This document shows, one piece after another, positions 21,880 to 34,298 of a stretch of 64,000 nt of DNA. This DNA comes from Gnetum montanum. Lineage: Eukaryota > Streptophyta > Gnetopsida > Gnetales > Gnetaceae. Within the stretch, counting starts at the first letter, position 1. Each line of letters starts with the position of its first letter. The stretch spans positions 1,359,485-1,423,484 of the forward strand of contig MNCI01006555.1 of NCBI GenBank assembly GCA_015680685.1, read 5' to 3'. The notes beneath the pieces were generated by a model that did not search any database, was not told the DNA's origin, and saw only the letters and a program-made list of their open reading frames with translations. A program made the translations under genes and the position numbers.

Positions 21880-23400
21880 CTTGACCTTTGATTGAGTGTT
21901 AAGATAAAAAATGAAGATCAAACTTAATAAGAAAAGTCTTCCAACAAGCTAAGAAATGGTTGTTGAAAGGGTTTTTATTAGTGACTTTAATGATGTTTTC
22001 TTTGCAAATAAAAAAGATCTTAGCATTGAGAAGATAGTGTCTCCACTTTTTTTTAAGGATGAAGACAAGACTTAGACAAGACTTTTCAATATTAGATTAC
22101 CTAGTCTCATAGTATGAGAAAGAATGAGATATGTAGTAAAAAGGAAGTTCAACTCCATCTTCTTACCTTTGAGAGAGCATGATGGATATGGAATGATTAG
22201 ATTTGGAGAGGTAGAGGTAAAATGGTTTGTTGAATTGTGGTGGCTGAAGAACAAGAAGAGTGGTCAAGGTTCCTTTGATGGAATCAAAGGACTTTTGGCA
22301 CTCCTCATATTAGATGAAAGAAGTAGGTTTATGAAGCAAATGGGTTAAGGACTGTAGATGATTAGTGAAATTAAAAATGAAGTGGCAAATTGATTGAAGA
22401 TGACCTTGTAGAATACACATATTTTAAATAATTTTAGGAGGTGTAAGATTTATAATAGCCTTAACCTTGTTAGGATCAATAGCTATACCATATTGAGAAA
22501 CAAGGTAACATAACATCTTACCTATGAGGATGCCAAAAATGATTTTTTTTGGGATTAAGACATAGGTTAAAATTATCACAACAAGTTTGAACTTGATCTA
22601 TCTAAGAATCATGATTAGTTACTAAGGTAAACTTAATGGTCAAATTGTCAACATAAGCATTAACTATTTTGAACATCTTATTGTTGAAGATGAAAGTCAT
22701 AGCTAGTTGATAAGTAGATCCAATGTTATTGAGTCCAAAGAACATTTTAGTGTAGCAAAATATTCCCCAAGGAGTCATGAATGTGGTATATTTTTGGTGC
22801 TCTAGACTTATTTGGATTTGATTGTAACTAGAAAATCCATTCATGAAGGATAAACGAGCATGACCAATTGTACAATTGATGAGCTAATAAATGTTAGATT
22901 AAGGAAAGTCATTCTTAAGAGTAACCTTGTTAAGATCTTGAAAGTTAATGCATATGCGAATGCTACAATTCTTTTTAGAAATGATAACCATGTTAGAGAC
23001 CCAATTAGAATAGTTAATAGGATGAATGAATCCAACTTTGTAAAGTTTAGTAATCTTTTCTTTTATAGAAAGAGCTATAGTAGGATAAATTTTTCTAATA
23101 TTTTTCTTGATAGATTGGGAATATTCTTCCAATATAACATTGTGTTGAACTAGCTTTGGATCTAAGCTGAGCATGTCATTGTATCCCCAAGAGAAAGTAA
23201 TTGCATGCATTTGTAAGGTAGTTAGGATGGACTCCTAAAGATCTTGAAAAAGAAGAGAACTAAGTTGAAGAGTCTTTTATTCATCCTTATGACTTAGTAT
23301 TGGAACATAGATCAATTGATAATTTGTTAGAAGAGGCTCTTGATCAAGGAAAGAGAGGTTTGACTAAGGTAGGAGTTCATCCTCTATAATGTCTAAAAAG
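21880..23400 (-). pseudogene. Element B reverse transcriptase and first RNase H
   Basis: RT blocks are WVSNMVIISKKNCSIRICIN (about 22,955-23,015), MNGFSSYNQI and FFGLNNIGSTYQLAMT (about 22,695-22,845), and the catalytic box as YVDN (about 22,640-22,651), with the last Asp replaced. RNase H blocks include SNIEKSCLSLVF and KKWRHYLLNAKIFFICKEN (22,000-22,110). The linker before RT (GYNDMLSLDPKLVQHN) matches element 1. Stops and frameshifts throughout. Confidence 0.75.
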
Positions 23401-23549
23401 GATACAAGAGAAACTAGATTTGATCTTAAGTTAAGCAAAGAGGGATCTAGAGTCCTATGTATCTAGCTTGTAGGGTGACTTAAGATTAGAGATTGAAGTA
23501 GAGACTTTGGATAGGTAGCCATGTTCACCTAGGATTGAATTAAGAGGTT

Positions 23550-24890
23550 AGAATTTCCATTCAAAAGAATATTAAAATTTAAGGTAAGTGATGTGAAAAG
23601 ATAGTAAATGTCAAAAGTCCTATAGTGTGCAGAATTTATAAGCTATAAAAGTAATGACAAAGAAAAAGTTAGATAAGAAAGCTTTCATTTGCATCAAGAG
23701 CACTGAAGAGTTGATGCATGAGCAAGTGAAAGTGACAATAAGATAAATGTCTAAAGAATAACATGACAAGTAGCAATAAGAGCAAGAAAGGAACCAAGGA
23801 TGTATCCACTAGTAGCAAGGGATTACATTAGTTCTAATCACTCCATTGTAAAGCTTAGATGTAAGTTATCCAAACCCTATTAGGAATTTTTGGTAAGTTT
23901 TACTATTGTTATAATTTTCTACCACTATGACTATGCTTAAATTTTTAAAGAAGATTTGCTAGCTAGATGTAGTGCTAGACTTAGATTTAACATTGTGTAA
24001 TAGCTTAGAGTAATTTTCAAGCTTAGATTTAAAGCTTTTGATTCGATTTTATTATGGGAATCAAGAATCTTATTACATAGCTTGAGTTTTTGAGGATTTG
24101 TTAGAATTTTTAGATTTTCCCCCAGAAATCAAATACATGTGTTGATTTTCTAGTTTATCTTGATGATGTATCAAAAATGCATCAAAATCTAGGTTTTTTA
24201 GTAAATTTTTATAGTAAAGTTTAGTTACTACTCTAAAGTATCAAGTAGTAGTGTAGTTAGGATAAGAAATCTAGTAGTTTTTATATTATTATAAGTTGAA
24301 TATGTTTGATGCATAGGATAACATTAGTAAAAATGAAGCAAAATCATTGTTTTCATTCAAAAATATCCAATAATTTTTGCAAAAATAGGAAAGCATGATT
24401 TTTGGGGGTTTGTCTTTAAGAAGAATATGACACAAGGTTTTATTATGAGAGCACTTTCACCAAGCACTTAACTATCAAGGAAATAGGATGATCTCATACA
24501 TTAAAACTTCTTTCTAACCTAGAATTTCAAAGATCTGACATTTTTATCAAACACCACATAAGAATAAAGTGACATCCTATATCGAAAGGGGATAATGTAT
24601 AACATCAAAGTTATATATGTTTTTTCCAAGCACATGATCTTAATTTTAATGCCTCATGTTGATTTACATCAACATGAAAATGTAAAACTATTGTATGTAA
24701 TAAAGAGAAAGAGAAGTCTAATGTAGATGCTTTTATCAAACACCTTGAAACTAAGAGTAACATCTTAATTTAAAGTTATGTTTTTAACATAAGGTGTCAT
24801 GTTTTCAGGTCAGAAGTTGACACATCACTTAGAAAACTCAATAAAGTTTCTATGTGAGATTGATGTGACCTAAAGATGTTTTAACATTTA
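23550..24890. other. Unassigned DNA inside element B
   Basis: It lies between the RT linker and the plus-strand gene-like block. AT-rich; the phrase TTTTATCAAACACC recurs at 24,540 and 24,731. No LTR pair or coding domain was found. It may be the flank of an insertion. Confidence 0.35.
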
Positions 24891-24899
24891 GTCAATATT

Positions 24900-27800
24900 T
24901 TGACATGGAACTATTTTTTTGATGTTACAGCATCTAGGATCCTTGTAATCAAGTCTATGTACTTCTTCCTTATTGATGAAAGAAGCATCTTAGAGAATAA
25001 GCATAGGAAGATAGGTTTAAATCTTGGCAAGTCTCTTTTTGATGATAACATGCTAGTGTTGTCCAAACTATGGGTAATGAAGGGAGTTGCAGAACTCCTA
25101 AGGTTCTACATCATTCACTTTCACATGGTGATTTAGACTAGGTTTGGCAAAGAAGTGATTCTATGAGCTTTGGATACAATCCTTCAAGGATTCTTTATTG
25201 AGCTCATAGAGATAATTTTGAGCTATGCTTAGATATTGAAGATTTCTCCGAGGATATCCTAGTATATCAAAAATTCTTGGATAAATTGTGGAAGTGAAGA
25301 GAGTATTAGCAATTTAGTACCAATAGCTATTGTTGCTGGAAATACAGATTTCTAGGGCAATGTCCAATACACTAGGATCTTATATTTTTGTGAAGAGGTG
25401 AGTAATATGTTCAAGAGTTAGGAAAATTTAACCTTTTATTACCTAAAAGAAATAACCTTAAAGCTTGTTATGTAGACTCAATTATCCAAATGTGAAAAGT
25501 CCTGACCATTTGACATTCCTATAGAACTTGCTATGAAATCTCTATCAACATTGGAATTGGAGATCTTAGGTGATGTCCCATTTTGATGTCTTGAATAAGG
25601 GGTTGAGACTATAGAAGTTATAGAATGAGTACAATAATTAAGGGTGGCTTCATCCATTATGGAATGAAGTCCATAGAGAGAATATATAGTTGGCAAAGGG
25701 GTCAAGAATCATCCTGAGGCCAAAGGATAAGTAAAAGTTAATTAATTTTTATGTATTTTTATTATTTTTAGAAGTTTGATAGAAGATGAAATTAGCTAAT
25801 GGTTATTTATGCTTAATTACAACTCAAATAAACATTGATGATGCTAAGTTTATTAGTGTCACAAGAGTAGTAGAAATGTTTGAGGTAAGATTCACCAGCA
25901 AGACACAAAGTGCTCAAAAGTATCTATTGGAGGAAGAAGGGGTAAGATATTTTCAAAAATTTTATAGGATTAGAATTTTGTATGCTCTACACTTAAGGCA
26001 TGCCTACCCTAGTATGGCAGAATGTGTAGGTTTGATCAAGAGTTATTCAATAGTGAAAGAATTTTTTATTGTGCATGTAGACTAGAAGTAAGTGATCATC
26101 ACTTGGGATTTGGCTACACTAAGGTATTGGTTAGGATTTCTAAAAAGAAAAATAAAGATTGATAGTTCTAAGTTGGATTCAATAGAACTAGTAGTCATGG
26201 AAAAATGGGTTGGGTTAGAGAAGAGGAACATCATTAACATTCACAAAGGAAGAAATGAAAACTTGAAAAAATTGTTTCTTTATTTATTGAAAGACTTTTT
26301 TGCAATAAGATAGGTTAGAAATGGGAGCTGGCTCCTAGGTGATTTTACATGTTATATGAAACAATAATGTAAGGGAGGGTAGTTAATTGAGCACTAGTAA
26401 TTGATTAAGGAATAGTGGAAGAGATGGTAAAGTTATTCTAGAAGGACAAAAAAGATAAAAGAAAGATGGTGAACAAGAAGGTCAATTTGAATTCTATTAT
26501 GAGCTAACAAAGGTAGTGGCAATATTATTTGTCCATGGGGCAGAGAAGTAAGTTGACATTGCTTTAGAGGAAAACTTCAAACCTCCATTTTGACAACACT
26601 TGGAAGGTCTAATATTAGCGTATAGCATCAAAGGTGGTGGTCCTTTGATGTTGGCATCAAACATCAAAGAGGTTAAGTTCTCAGTGTCTAATCGCATTGA
26701 GGAACCATGAAAGAAAATAAGTTGTGATGCAAAAGTAGTGAAGGAGGGGATTTTGGAGAGTACCTTTCAAACTATGAAAAAAGAATGGACATTGAGAAAG
26801 AGGAAATCTCCTTATAAGAAGCAAATCTTCTCCAAGACTCTAAAAGTCAAAATCTCCTAGAAGTAATTGGAGGTGTAATTAAATAAATACGTTTATAAGC
26901 TTTTGTAATTCTTGCACTAAGTGTCATTAATGAAGTATCACTAGAAAATGATGTGATGCTAACACTTAGCTATTTTTTCTTGCAAAAGTTGCTCAAGATA
27001 GAAGAGCAAAAACGTGATGTTCCAATCTTTCTTCCATTTTTGAAGGTAAAAAGAAAGATACAAGTCAAGAAGAGAGAGATTTCTTATATGATTTATTTTA
27101 TTCAAACTAAAATGAAGGGAATGGAGAAAGTATGTATTTTTCTAATATATTCAATTTAAATCTTAATGAAATAGGTTAAGAAGAAAAAGAGGGTGAGGGG
27201 GATAGAGGAAGGAACCATCTTCTAGATTTTGAGATCTCTCCTCTACCTTTTGTAGAAGTTATTCCACCACTGAGCAAACTAGTTTTGAGGGATGAAAAGG
27301 CTTGCAAGTAGATTAAGGAGGCAAAAAATTCCAAGGTTTCCATGTCATATGATAAGTGTTAATGATATTGCATCGAAATTTTTCATGTTAATTATATTAA
27401 CATTACAAAGACTTGACCATTTTACTCTCTTTTCTAGAGATGAAAAGGAAAAACTAGGCTTACATAAAAGACAAGTAGATGATGTTGAAAGGCTTGGTAG
27501 AGGATATGGAGACAAAGTTTAAACTAATGTCTTTGGAAAAAAGTAAGTTAGGGACATTCTTACTATAGAATAATATTCATTATTAAAGATAGAGAATTTA
27601 ACATTCTTTTGTTTTTCATTCAAAAATAAACATAAAGTTAGATAATGATGAGGTTACATTTCATGATATAATAATAATTGTAGATGTAGTTGTGGAGAAG
27701 ATTGCTACTGATAAAATAAGTACTACTTTTAACTATGTTAAGGATATGTAAGTATTGGTCATAAAACAATCCAATACCAATGCCATTCTCCAAGATTCAT

Positions 27801-28620
27801 TGGAGTAAGCATGAAAGAATAAAAAAGAGCATAAGTGACAAATAAAGATGCTCTCTAAATAGGTGGAGTTTTTGGAAGCAGAAATCAAAGGTAGTAACAT
27901 GGTTAGACACAACCTGCCTCCTTATGCATATTGGAAAGAAAGGAATAAAGCTATGGAGTTTCAAAGGGAATTGATGAAGGAAGTGATTATCCTTGATGAT
28001 GATGTGCTCTATGATTAGTCTAAGGAACTTAGTAATAACATGAGAGAGTTGGTGAAGGAAGCATAAATTAATAAGCGATGGTACAAAAAATAGTACCATA
28101 GATTGTTAAAGGAAAATAAAATATTGTAGGTAGATAATGAAATAAGAAGTCTATTAATGAATTATACTAAGCTAGAATAGTTGTTTGAAGAGTTTGCAAA
28201 GAATGTCATGATTATCACATTGGAGGAGGAACAGAGAGGTCCTAAGAAGAAACTTGCAGCAAAAGGAGAAGATGATGATATCACCCTAGAAGAATTGAAT
28301 ACTTACAAGTAAGAGTGGGTAAGCATTCTATCAAAGACTATAAGTTTAGCATTTGAAAAATTAGATGCAACCAACTTGAGCTTAGAGGAGATAGAATAAT
28401 GAATACTAGAGATCTACAAAGAAACACAAGGTAAGATTTAAAACTATAGGCATTCATTTTATTTAATTTCATCTAAATTATAAAATAAAATAAAAATAAT
28501 ATGTTTGTCTTGACTTTTATGTGTAGACCCTTAGGAAAATAGCTAGAGACTAGCATAAGGGCCTACTCCAATGTAGATTAATGAAGAGCCAAAGAAGGAA
28601 GTTGCTGAGGATGAATAAGG
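24900..28620 (+). pseudogene. Unidentified plus-strand gene-like block, antisense to element B
   Basis: The longest open stretches are 24,900-25,136, 25,786-26,085, 26,092-26,313, 26,953-27,159 and 27,292-27,522. Further coding-like DNA with scattered TAG/TAA in place of likely Gln codons continues to 28,619. The C-terminal part (27,840-28,430) is rich in Lys, Glu and Leu and looks like coiled coil. A GT-AG intron of 96 bases at 28,431-28,526 would splice in phase to an acidic tail (EEPKKEVAEDE, then stop). I recognise no domain. It could be an extra antisense ORF of a Tat element, a nested element's ORF, or a captured gene. Confidence 0.4.
28431..28526 (+). other. Putative intron in the antisense block
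   Basis: Donor CAAG|GTAAGATTT and acceptor TTTTATGTGTAG|ACCC flank an AT-rich 96-base insert. Without splicing the frame meets a stop within four codons. With splicing it continues to the acidic C-terminus. This is inference from splice consensus and frame only. Confidence 0.4.
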
Positions 28621-29085
28621 CCATTGAGTATTATTTTATATTGTTTTTGAATCATTTATGTCTAATGCAAATATTTTTGTAAAACATCAAGTGTGTTTGA
28701 CGTTAGAATAAGGAACCATATAAAAAGTTATGATGTGCATTGGTTGTACAAAAGTTTATGAAACTAAAGTCTTTTTACGTCATTTTTGAGTTATCCATCT
28801 TTTCGTAATTGATAGTTAATATTAACATGACACACCAAAGTTGATAAACACTTATCACTTAAATTTACCTACTAATAATAAGTGATTAAGAGAAGGCTTA
28901 AATAGTCAAAAAAATGTTAATCTTGTTTACTAACCATCATTGCCTAATAATAGTAAATAGTAAAAAAGTAGTTTAAGGAAATCCTAATAGGTGCTAGTAT
29001 ATATCTATCACTTAGTGGAATACAAGAAGTAGGAAAGAACTTATGCATCTAAGGTTATCATATTTATAATAAACTTCCAAGTAGT
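28620..29085. other. AT-rich DNA, no gene seen
   Basis: It lies between the antisense block and the element B protease. It carries short repeats of AGTTATGATG/GATAGTTAATA type but nothing with clear boundaries. Confidence 0.35.
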
Positions 29086-29089
29086 TGAA

Positions 29090-29760
29090 TAAGAGGGATA
29101 AAGAGAATCATTTGTCTTAGGTGAGGATATGTTTAGTTATCCAAAGCCAAAGTTAACAAAGTTGATGTCAAAAGTAGACTTGTTACCTAAGTCTATTAAA
29201 TTTGTAATAACATTAGAATTTTTAGGAGAGTAAGGGATTGTAGGCTTGCCTACAGGTTCAAGTTTAATATAAGCTAGTTTATCACTAAGATAATAAGATT
29301 GGGCATGTTGTTCTACATGAGAAATGGTTAGGATTAATTTATCTACATAGATTATTATCTCATAGCTGTGACCATGTATGTATATCTCCTAGTGTATGGA
29401 AGAAGATATAGCTCAATGTTAAGCTAGCCAAGGTCATCCTAGTATATTGTTGACACTAAAAAATTCATGTATCATCATAAAATTAGCCTCAGATTATAGG
29501 TGATCGCATGCCATAAAAGGTAATCTAATGTAAGCTATAACTTCTACTTATGTACTGTTAAACAAAATAAGGTTAGTACAAGTTTCATTGAAAACTACAT
29601 GATCATGAAGATCAATATGGTTGACAATAGCTCATGTAATCACATTTGATTTAGCCCTATCATCAACATGTATCAATATAACTAAAGATTCTAAAGATAC
29701 CTTGATTATGATGTAGAGAGATAGCTCACAAATATCTTCCATCTTCAAATAATTCTTGAT
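29090..29760 (-). pseudogene. Element B aspartic protease region
   Basis: The minus-strand frame reads HVDDRAKSNVIT, then FSVNNILG, stop, PWLT followed by SSSIHQEI. These correspond to the D-x-G-x-S-x-N-V-I active site and the ILGRPWL block of Tat proteases. The active-site Gly and Ser positions are altered. It lies downstream of gag on the minus strand. Confidence 0.55.
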
Positions 29761-30199
29761 GTTCTTACTATGGAAGTTTAGACTCTCTTATCCATAATAA
29801 GGGACTTGAAGTAAGGAAGATATAGCTTTTGTTTGATTAGGAATGTTACTTGGGACCATGATTCTCTTATGAACATCATATAGTATAGCACAATGTTCTT
29901 TTGAGGTTGTTCTGAGATCATACAAGAACAAGTTGGTTTCTTTAGAATGAATAATGATAGTTATTTGCTATAAGACCTGATTGTCCATAGGCTAAGATGC
30001 TTGTGGAGTAGGTGCTATTGTAATTAATAGTATAAGAATGGAAGAAGGTGGAAGACTACTTCAAAAAGTGGTCTACTATTGTTGAAAGGAAACCTTTTTT
30101 ATTATTATTATCTTAGAAGATTGCTTTGGTATATCAGTGGTCTTTTCCTTTTATTTAGTTGAATGAAACTCATTAGTTTATTGACTTTAGGTAAAGAAT

Positions 30200-32534
30200 T
30201 TTACATGAGATGATGTAAAAAAATTGAAAATTTTTTGGAATGTAGTGGATGCAGGAATTTTCCAAGGTTTAGCATGAGATGGAACAAAGTGAGAAGTGGA
30301 TGGATGCATAAGTTGAGTTGGAGTGGTATGATGGGAGTTGGTAGCATGAATGTAATAAGGGCATGGAGAAGAATGATTTGAGGTGATGATGTAGTAATAT
30401 AGTTGGAGTAATATATCAAATAAGGTTTTTAATGTTGTAGTGATGACTACATGGTCTATTTGTTATCAAAATAATAGATAATGTAGGGCTTTTTAGGTGG
30501 AAACTTAGGAGCTTTGTATTCAAGCTTGAAAGCTAAAATTGTACCTATAGCTTAGATGGGATTTTAAAATGCCTCAAGCTATTAGTTATCTGAATGTAGA
30601 GTGAATGGATCACTTTCCACCACTATCTTGCCCTTATCAATAAGATCCTAGATGTTATTCTTTAGATCCCTACACTTATCTATGTTATGTTCAATAATCT
30701 CATAATAGTAGAAGTATTTCCAATAGTCATACTACTTAGACATCTCATGATCAATTTCTTGTCATTAAGAAGTATACATAGCTATCAATTAAATGTGACA
30801 ATAGAATGATTTTTCTTAATCAGAAACCTACTTCTTCTTTAAGATGACCATATCTAAGAAGATTATTCAAAAGTAGAGAGTGCCTCATAAGTATCTTGGT
30901 ATGTTGGTGTCTACTCCTTTGAGGTCTAGGTTGTTGAGTGAAAGAGGAAGTATTTGAGAGAGCATTGTTTTATCCCTTAGAAAAAGAAGAAACACTCATT
31001 GAAGTTGGTGATTTATTCTCTTATTTAGTGGCCTTATTAGTCTTGTTAAGGATTGAAATGAATTTCTCATCATTGCATTAAATAGTTGGTTCAATGTTTT
31101 TGGTGGTTAGGTAAGCATCATTTATAGAATGAGGCTTAGGGTAAGCCATCCTCTTCAAAATATAATTAATGAGTATAGGTTCAAAGAAATGAATCTATCA
31201 ATGGGCTCCTTGGGATCTTTCTTACTGGTAATGAAAGACATCATGCTTGTGATTTGTGGCACATTGAACTTGAAAAGATTAATGAAGGATACAAGTAGTT
31301 ACTCTTGGGAGGTGATAGATCCATGTGCTAGGGGCATATACCATTCCAAATATTTTCTAGAAAGAGAGTTTGAAAACTAGCTTAGCATAAAGGAGCCAAA
31401 AGCATGCATTAATTCCTAAATGTGATTACATGATTCATGTGGTCTTCTATTTTACCCTTATATTTAATAAAAGTAGGTAGTAGAACTTGCTTAGGTATGA
31501 TTGAAAAAGGGATTACAGAGCTTATGGAATCACTTAAGATCTTATTTAAGAAAATTGAATAATTTTCTTTCATGTTGAGCACGTTTGCTATATTATCTTT
31601 ATTATTTTGAATGTGGAGCATCATATCATTAAGTAATGTAAGTAGTTGTGGGTTTCTTCTATGGGATTTAATGATAGATGAAAGTGTAGTAGCAGGTGAA
31701 GATGTTAACTAAGGACACATATAAGTCATGGATTCAAAGGATGTAGGAGTAGTTATATTCAAGGAAACTAGATTGGATGGGTATATGGGAAAGGAGAATA
31801 TGTTAGTAGCTTGAAAAATGCTTAATAACTATGAAGCAGGATCAAAGAGTGAAAAAAGGGTGGTATTGTAGGTTGTGGTTGAGGGATAGAGTGAGTAGTT
31901 CAAAAATATGAAACAATAGATTAAGTAATGGAGTGTGGATTATTGACATTGTTGGGTGGAAACAACTGGTATGGTGAAATAGAGATTGTGGAAAGGATAA
32001 AAGGTTTAGTAGCAAGTGGAGAAAATCTAGGTGTAGTCCTCTAAGTAGTTGAGATGCTAATATTATGAATGTGGTGAGAGAGTGTTACTTTTACCAAGCT
32101 CCCCTATTGTTTTCTCTTCATCTTCATTTGTTAGATGGATGTTAGAATCAAAAGTAACACTTCCTCTTCTTCCTCTACGAGTAATGTGTGGAGTAAGAGA
32201 CTGATCTAGGATATTTTTCATCCTAGTTTCTTTGATTTATAGGAGAACTTACTCCTACATCTTCTCTTACTACATGATAAATTATGCTATCTCCTTAGCT
32301 TCCTCATCATCTAGTTCAATTGGAAAATTTGGATTGGAAAAAAGGATGGTAGCTAATTTGTACACTTATATTTATGAGCTTAAACATCTCTAGTGTTAGA
32401 ATATGGCCTAGCTTCCATTTGGCACTAGATATTTTGTACTCCTTAAGGTGTAGTCTTCTTAAAATTCCTTGATTCCTCCTTAGATTCATCAACTTTTGGA
32501 CCTCAGAGAAACTAGAGGTAGATGATGATGCCAT
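30200..32534 (-). pseudogene. Element B gag
   Basis: It starts MASSSTSSFSEVQ at 32,534 on the minus strand, about 370 bases inside the 5' LTR. A capsid-like block near 31,170-31,290 (LLVSFINLFKFNV, then KKDPKEPIDRFISL) matches the gag pattern F-x-x-x-F...K...E-x-x-x-x-F. A late block YDYWKYFYYYEII with KCRDLKNNIQDLID (about 30,600-30,690) corresponds to the Cys/His finger of Tat gag, with Cys residues lost. Many stops. Confidence 0.55.
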
Positions 32535-32874
32535 AGCAATAATAGTAGAAATGATGTGACTTCACAGGACTATTACCATTGGATTAGTTCATTCCTACAA
32601 ATAGGTTCACATTTGAAACAAAAGATGAAAGGCTTTGATTTTAAAGGGAACATTAAAATCATAGAAAAAGAATGCAATGTTTATGTTTTAACACAACACA
32701 TAAGCAAGAGTTGAATAGAGAAAAATCCAGTAATGATATTAAGGTTGTAAATAAATGATGTGACATTAGTGTATTAACATACATGTCAATAACACTTGGA
32801 GTGTAGAAAAAATGTGAAAACTAAAATATGTTAGTTTTGCAAAGCGAATCCTAGAAATAATGCTTAGTTTTGCA

Positions 32875-32901
32875 AAGGTTCTCTTTCTAGCATCAAAAAG
32901 A
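32875..32901 (-). other. Element B primer-binding-site region
   Basis: Six bases inside the LTR end the minus strand reads TGATGCTAGAAAGAGAACC. Related motifs lie inside the Tat LTR ends at 37,456 (TAGTGCTAGAAGGAGGATC) and 56,245 (TGGCACTAGAAGAAGGGC). The shared form is close to TGGYGCTAGAAGGAGGGC. I do not name the tRNA. Confidence 0.5.
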
Positions 32902-34293
32902 TGTTATGGTAGGAATCATCATATTAAAAAGAATTGACATAACCTAACATGAAATCAAGCTAGGAAATCTTGTGATTACTAAATAGTATATGAAGACTAA
33001 ATTTTCAATTAATCTCCTTTAAATTAAAAGGGAACTTAAATATCATGAAAAAATCTGATAATCTAAGCCAATTATTTTCTCCAAACATTAGTAAATTAAA
33101 AGAAAAAGAGAAAGTATGTGCATGAAATGGGCAATAAGAGATGAATAGAAAAATACATATGATGCAAAGAAAAAAAATGAAATACAGCACTATGTAGTGT
33201 GAAAAAGATAAATGAATGTGCTTGTGGATGGTAGTAGAAGAACTTTTGGAGCATGATGGATCCAGAAAAAGTTGAACCCAAAAGGTAGATGCTAGAAGTA
33301 GATCTAAAATAAATCTAGATAAAACCCAGAAGCTAACAACTGAAAAGGGATATATCTAGATTACAAAAGAAAATAAGAAATATATGAACTTTCTAAAGAT
33401 ATTTTAAGAAATGTACTAGGGATCAGAAGTGTTTTACAAGGAGTTATGTTATCATGTTTCTTCTCTGATGCATGCACTTGATGCAAATTTAATGGGAACA
33501 ATAGTAAATTAAGCAATTGTTGAAGTAGAGGGATAGATCAGATTGGTGCATTAACATGATTCTGAGTGATTCTTCATGTGCTAAGAGGACAACATGAAGG
33601 GGATATAATACATTAATAGGAAAATAAGAGGGAAAAAGGAAATAGTTATTTTGTGGAGAGGTAAACTCTTTGGAAAATTTTTTCAAAATCACCAATCACA
33701 AGTAATTCTAACTACGCTGAGTAGTAGAGATAGCTAGGAATAATAAGAAAGTCTCAAAAAGTTAATCATACGATAATAGATGCAAATCCATTTTTATTTA
33801 GGGATATCATCCTATTTATAAGTTGAAAATGCCTTATAGATCATGTAGAAATAATGCATTAGGGTTTATAGAATCTTCTAGAAGGTTCTCTATTGGAGAA
33901 TTTATGTATAGAAAATTTGATACAAGGATTGACATCAAATATCAAATGTAGGATTGATGATAGATAATGAAGAGCTAATATGTTACAAAAATTAGATATG
34001 ATGCTAGACATCAAAAGTGGAATTGACATTAGACATCAAAAGCTAGAGAAAAAGTCAATGCTAGAGTTGAAATTGGACATCCAAACTAGAAGCCACAAAA
34101 TGAAAAGCCAATATGACATTACTGATGGTGAAAAATGTCATTTCTAGCAAGTCAAAGATAGAGGTCTAGAAACTATGTTTAAAATGATGCATGGCGTCAA
34201 ATTTGGATTGCTGAAGATGGATTTATTGTTAAAAAGCCATAGAATGTACCTAGGACCTTGACTTATGTAGAAAAAGCCAAAGAAGGCATAACA
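32902..34293 (-). repeat. 5' LTR of element B
   Basis: Homologous to 17,606-18,994. Plus-strand reading starts TGTTATGGTAGGAATCATC and ends GGCATAACA. The U3 array (33,930-34,080) repeats GACATCAAA with inverted TTGACAT forms. TATA on the minus strand near 33,810-33,822. Followed at once by target duplication AGTAC. Confidence 0.85.
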
Positions 34294-34298
34294 AGTAC

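Larger units (their letters stand above)
17606..34293 (-). mobile_element. Tat-lineage element B, complete span with both LTRs and target duplication AGTAC
   Basis: LTRs at 17,606-18,994 and 32,902-34,293 are homologous along their length. The whole is flanked by AGTAC at 17,601-17,605 and 34,294-34,298. Coding order on the minus strand is gag (from 32,534), protease, RT, RNase H, aRNase H, integrase. An oppositely oriented gene-like block (24,900-28,620) separates protease from RT. All coding parts are riddled with stops and the LTRs have diverged visibly more than those of the gag-only element, so the insertion is old. The target is a gag gene. Confidence 0.85.

Noticed and set aside
25731-25771. 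Possible intron (GTAAAAG ... TTTTTAG) in the antisense block
   Set aside because: Only 41 bases, below the usual minimum for plant introns, and no clear gain in reading frame.
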